Source: Collinsella sp. (GTDB lineage: Bacteria > Actinomycetota > Coriobacteriia > Coriobacteriales > Coriobacteriaceae). From it: a stretch of 15,736 nt of DNA. The notes below the pieces were generated by a model that had not been told where the DNA came from, searched no databases, and was given only the letters and a program-made list of their open reading frames with translations. Positions 12,777 through 15,736 of the stretch are shown here, in pieces. The stretch covers positions 1 to 15,736 of the forward strand of contig DYAA01000043.1 of the NCBI GenBank assembly GCA_019419405.1, given 5' to 3'. Every line of letters begins with the position of its first letter. The stretch's first letter is position 1. Made by a program: the position numbers and the translations under genes.

Positions 12777-12816
12777 AGCGCGGGGTCGGAGACCATCCGG
12801 CCCCGCGCTTTTTTTT
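12777..12816 (+). terminator. Strong Rho-independent terminator of the OPT gene
   Basis: AGCGCGGGGTCGGA pairs with TCCGGCCCCGCGCT (14 bp with one U-G pair) around the 5-base loop GACCA, followed by an eight-base T run at 12809-12816. It starts 25 bases after the stop codon. Confidence 0.95.
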
Positions 12817-12928
12817 GTATCTGCCGAAACCCTCGGCTTCAACCTCATTTGACGCGCCCCCTTTACCTACTCGTCTAAGTTTCACGTCAAGATGACCACC
12901 CCGCCTGCCGCGGTGTAGAGTAGAGACA

Positions 12929-12950
12929 GCGGGCGCGATGCATAGCCCGC
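12929..12950 (+). promoter_or_regulatory. Leader hairpin before the DUF389 gene
   Basis: GCGGGC (12929-12934) pairs perfectly with GCCCGC (12945-12950) around a 10-base loop, ending about 8 bases before the GAGGTG ribosome binding site. It could modulate translation; there is no T-tract, so it is not a terminator. A TAGAGT at 12916-12921 might be a -10, with no good -35. Confidence 0.35.
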
Positions 12951-12967
12951 GGCGAAGCGAGGTGAAC

Positions 12968-14107
12968 ATGAAACTCGATAACCAGCAGCTCAAGCGACTG
13001 CGCGAGCGCCATCACCGGCGCCACGGCATCCGCCCTGCCTATAGCGAGGTCATGGAGAACGCCGGCCGCTTCCTGAGGCGCGCATTCAACATTCGCGAGG
13101 GTCGCGCCCCCTATCACGTAATTCGTAAGCGCTTTGTAAACGGGGCGCGCCTAACCGGCTCGCACCTGTGCATCCTCATTATCGCCATGCTGATCGCGAG
13201 TGTCGGCCTCGATATCGATTCGGACATCGCCATTGTGGGCGCCATGCTCATCTGCCCGCTCATGGGCTCGGTCCTTGCCATGGCATACGGCATCGCCACG
13301 CTCGACCGCGAGATTACCCTCGAGGCAATTGCCGGCCTCGCGCTGCAGATGGTCCTTTGCCTGATCACTTCCACGCTGTATTTTAAGCTCTCGCCCCTTG
13401 GCACCACCACGGCCGCCATCATCGATAACTCGACACCCACCGTATGGGACCTTGCCGTCGCGCTCGCGGGCGGCTTTGCGGGCGGGCTGGGTAACTCGCG
13501 CGACCAGGAGCCTTCGACGCTCATTGCCGGCGTAGCCGTGGCGACCGCACTCATGCCGCCCCTGTGCGCGGCGGGTTACGGCATTGCCATCGCGAGCGGG
13601 TCGCTGTTCCTCTCGGCCCTCTACGAGTTTGGCATCAATGTCGTCTTTATCGCACTGGCTGCCGAAGCCGTATTGCTTCTTTTACGTGTACCGCTCAAGC
13701 GCGACCTCAACGGCGACGGCATTGTGACCGCTGAGGAAAATGCCGAGGTCGATGAGCTGTCGCACAAGGTGCGCCGCCGCATCATCGTGGGTACGGTGAT
13801 CTTTGCCATCCCCTGCATCGTTATGACCGCGGGGTCCATTGGCTCGGCGCAGGCCGGCGTGCAGGACGGCTACGGCGTCACCAAAACTACGCGCGAACTT
13901 GCCGCGGTGCTGCCGGGCTTTAAGGATTACACCGTCGCCGTCGAGACTTCGGCTACCGAAGGCGAGGAAGAGGGCCTTGTCGAGCGCGAGGTTGTCGCTC
14001 ACGTGACGACAAGCGAGGCACTCGGGGCGCACGACCGCCGCGTTGCCCGCAAGCTCATCGACCTCAACGTGCCCGAACTCGATCGCGTGGAGTTTGATGT
14101 GAAGTGA
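12968..14107 (+). CDS. DUF389-family membrane protein with an EF-hand-like loop
   Basis: A 379-residue product. A basic N-terminus (about 1-62, with RERHHRRHG) leads into the DUF389 hydrophobic core. Family marks are MLICPLMGSVLAMAYG (93-108) and the stretch from PSTLIAGVAVATALMPP (182-198) into LCAAGYGIA. Segments lie at about 66-82, 86-110, 119-138, 160-178, 188-212, 218-240 and 271-290. Between the last two, residues 246-257 (DLNGDGIVTAEE) match a canonical EF-hand calcium loop: D, N, D at 1, 3, 5, Gly at 6, Val at 8 and Glu at 12. A soluble C-terminal domain (about 300-379) follows. Family function is unknown. I chose the ATG at 12968 with GAGGTG about 4 to 5 bases upstream over a frame start at 12938 that lies in the leader hairpin region. 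Confidence 0.9.
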   Translation: MKLDNQQLKRLRERHHRRHGIRPAYSEVMENAGRFLRRAFNIREGRAPYHVIRKRFVNGARLTGSHLCILIIAMLIASVGLDIDSDIAIVGAMLICPLMGSVLAMAYGIATLDREITLEAIAGLALQMVLCLITSTLYFKLSPLGTTTAAIIDNSTPTVWDLAVALAGGFAGGLGNSRDQEPSTLIAGVAVATALMPPLCAAGYGIAIASGSLFLSALYEFGINVVFIALAAEAVLLLLRVPLKRDLNGDGIVTAEENAEVDELSHKVRRRIIVGTVIFAIPCIVMTAGSIGSAQAGVQDGYGVTKTTRELAAVLPGFKDYTVAVETSATEGEEEGLVEREVVAHVTTSEALGAHDRRVARKLIDLNVPELDRVEFDVK

Positions 14108-14174
14108 TGCGGGACGCGAGGTAGGCCCGGCACGAGCGCGCAGCCGCGGGGCACAGGCGCAGCCGAGCGCAGCG

Positions 14175-15736
14175 CTACAGCTCGTACTTGTACACGCGGT
14201 AGATGTACTTCTCGGCTTTCATTTCGTACGTGGCGATGGGCAGTCCATAGCGATCGTACTCGGTGAAGGTCTTGGCCTGGCCCGATGCCACGAGCATACT
14301 ATTTGAATCGCCGACGCGTTGCGCGCTGCTTACGTAACCTGAGAACGGCACTGCGATCTGGTCCACAAGCTCGTAGGTGCGCGCGGTCTCGTCCACCGTA
14401 AAGATGCGTCCAAACGAATGCGTTCCCTTACTGTAGTCGGTCACCACCGCGGCGCCCAGCTGACCTCAGTCGAACTTGGGATAGCTCTCGGCCGCACCAA
14501 AGTTGTTGTCGTACAGCAGCACCTGGTAGCGACCGGTCGTGGTCGTCTCGTCGTTTGGCAGATAGGTCACACTGTGCTGACCTGCGTTGAGCGAAAAATC
14601 GCCTTGGGCCTGCAGCAACTTGTCCTCAAAGCCCGAGCCGGCCCAAAACTCTGGCGAGCCCATAAGCCAATCGACCGTAGGCGTGCCGTAAATATCCGTG
14701 AGCTTGATGACCGTTGAGGTCTCGCGCGAGCTGAGCAGAACGGTGCCGCCGCCGAGCCACTGGATCGTGTTGATGTGAATCCAATCCAGGTCGCCGTCCG
14801 AGGCAACCTTGGCGCTCGCCTTGAGATTGGGGAATATGTCGCCCAAGTCCACGACGAGAGAGATGGCACCTGTTGTTATGTCGACCTTGATGATGAGGTC
14901 CTCGACATTAACGCGATCGTCCTTGTCTTTTTTGGCGGCCGCGCGGTCGACGTCCAAATCGGCCTCGGAGCCGGCATGGCTCGCCAGCACCAGCAGATTG
15001 CCGTCGTCATCGAAGGCGTAGTCGTGGTGTAACTCATAGTCGCCCGAGCTCCAGACATTTACCACCTGGCCGATGGCGTTAATCTGGGCCATCTTGGTCG
15101 TCGAAATGCTCATAATCATGCTGCCGTCGCCCGGAAACAGCAGGCGATGGCTGCGGTAGCCGATGATCGGCACCTCGCCGCGAATCTGGCCCGCGTTGTC
15201 GTAGAGGTACATGAAGTCGAGCTTGGATGAGTCGTTGCCCAGAATAGTAAAGAGGCCATCGGCAAGCGGCGTGTTGGACTCCCCCGCCGTGACGGCGAGC
15301 CGCTCTTCTTCCTCGCCCTTGAGAGCCGGCGTCTTGATGGTAAAGGTCGAGGTGCGGCTGGTACCGTCTTGTGCCGTACAGGTGAGGGTCACCGTGTTTT
15401 TGTGGTTGGGAATGAGGCCGATGACCTTGAACTCGTGCTCCGTAGGCGGCGCGTCGCCGCCGTGGGGCGTGTGGGAAAAGGTGGCGACTTTGGGCGCGTC
15501 ACCGGTCTTTTTGCGACCGGCGACCTTGTAGGAGACGGTTACGGAAACCGTTGTCGCAAAGCGAACGTAGCAGCTCAGGGTATCGGTGCCAAAGGGGTCC
15601 TGCGCGACAAACGGGGTGGTCTCGCTGTAGCCGCCGGCGGCGTACTCGGCATCGAGCCGCTCCTTGATGGCCGCCTGCTTCTCGACGTCGTAGGTCGCGA
15701 CGATCTGCTTGTGGAGCTTCTTTTGCTCGTCGGTGA
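14175..15736 (-). pseudogene. Arylsulfate sulfotransferase interrupted by one in-frame TGA (5' truncated by window edge)
   Basis: The minus-strand frame is open from the right edge to TGA at 14468-14466, and the same frame continues in homology-like sequence to TAG at 14177-14175. The upstream part holds an N-terminal domain of strands (DPFGTDTLSCYVRFA, HEFKVIGLIPNHKNTVTL) and then a beta-propeller. Candidate catalytic residues are all before the TGA: LHHDYAF (His at 15024-15029), DWIHINTIQW (14775-14777), SSRETST (Arg at 14724-14726) and GQHSVTYL (14574-14576, likely the sulfated His). After the TGA the chain reads VTDYSKGTHSFGRIF and ends EKYIYRVYKYEL, a typical family end. TGG to TGA at a Trp position is likely. 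There is no ribosome binding site after the TGA, so no separate second gene. The enzyme class moves sulfate between phenols. A sequencing error is also possible. Confidence 0.8.

Noticed and set aside
11486..12796. 436-codon minus-strand open frame opposite the OPT gene
   Set aside because: It is rich in His, Asp, Gly and Arg, as expected from antisense reading of a GC-rich hydrophobic gene, and it extends through the terminator.
14175..14447. Separate small gene downstream of the sulfotransferase TGA
   Set aside because: It is in the same frame as the upstream part, reads as the normal family C-terminus, and its GTG start has no ribosome binding site.
14440..14468. The in-frame TGA read as selenocysteine, with a GGTCA/TGACC stem just downstream
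   Set aside because: The stem is only 5 bp, begins immediately at the TGA and has mismatches inside, unlike a bacterial SECIS. The sulfotransferase family has no known selenocysteine form, and a Trp codon change explains it better.

Overview
The window is high-GC DNA (roughly 60% by eye) that reads like a chromosomal segment from a Gram-positive gut actinobacterium, most likely Coriobacteriia close to Collinsella. This rests on the mix of genes: an AmaP/DUF2273/Asp23 cell-envelope operon, YebC, Lgt, a stand-alone NifU domain, type III pantothenate kinase, an OPT transporter, a DUF6020-type membrane protein and an arylsulfate sulfotransferase. No database search was possible, so the genus is an inference.

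Layout. The 3' end of an unrecognised plus-strand gene (1-237) faces a long run of eleven minus-strand genes across a shared hairpin terminator. Reading along the window these are: a zinc-ribbon membrane protein with a Pro/Ala/Glu tail (378-1673), a YitT-family membrane protein (1823-2845), the asp23 - DUF2273 - amaP operon (3052-4533, transcribed amaP first), yebC (4700-5506), a 727-residue DUF6020/GT-C-like membrane protein (5674-7857), lgt (8002-8823), a NifU-domain Fe-S carrier (8933-9211), a dCMP deaminase (9387-9911) and coaX (9994-10845). Divergent from coaX are two plus-strand genes: an OPT transporter (11048-12751, with a structured leader and a strong terminator) and a DUF389 membrane protein (12968-14107). 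Converging on DUF389 is a minus-strand arylsulfate sulfotransferase that runs off the right edge and is broken by one in-frame TGA (14466-14468).

The genes are mostly housekeeping or envelope functions: lipoprotein maturation (Lgt), envelope stress (Asp23 operon), CoA synthesis (CoaX), pyrimidine nucleotides (dCMP deaminase), Fe-S delivery (NifU) and translation or regulation (YebC). No gap between genes exceeds 300 bases. I see no CRISPR array, insertion sequence, phage module, rRNA or tRNA.

The most unusual layer is intergenic. Four hairpins of one family, each with a CAGG-containing loop, lie at 3017-3053, 5638-5675, 7878-7914 and 7957-8003. Three of them begin exactly on the last two bases of a TAA stop codon. 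A separate perfect 29-bp inverted pair (9323-9351 and 10893-10921) brackets the coaX/dCMP-deaminase block. Other points worth checking are an EF-hand-like loop inside the DUF389 protein, a possible pseudoknot just before the OPT ribosome binding site, and the TGA in the sulfotransferase. I did not find a convincing new multi-gene system.
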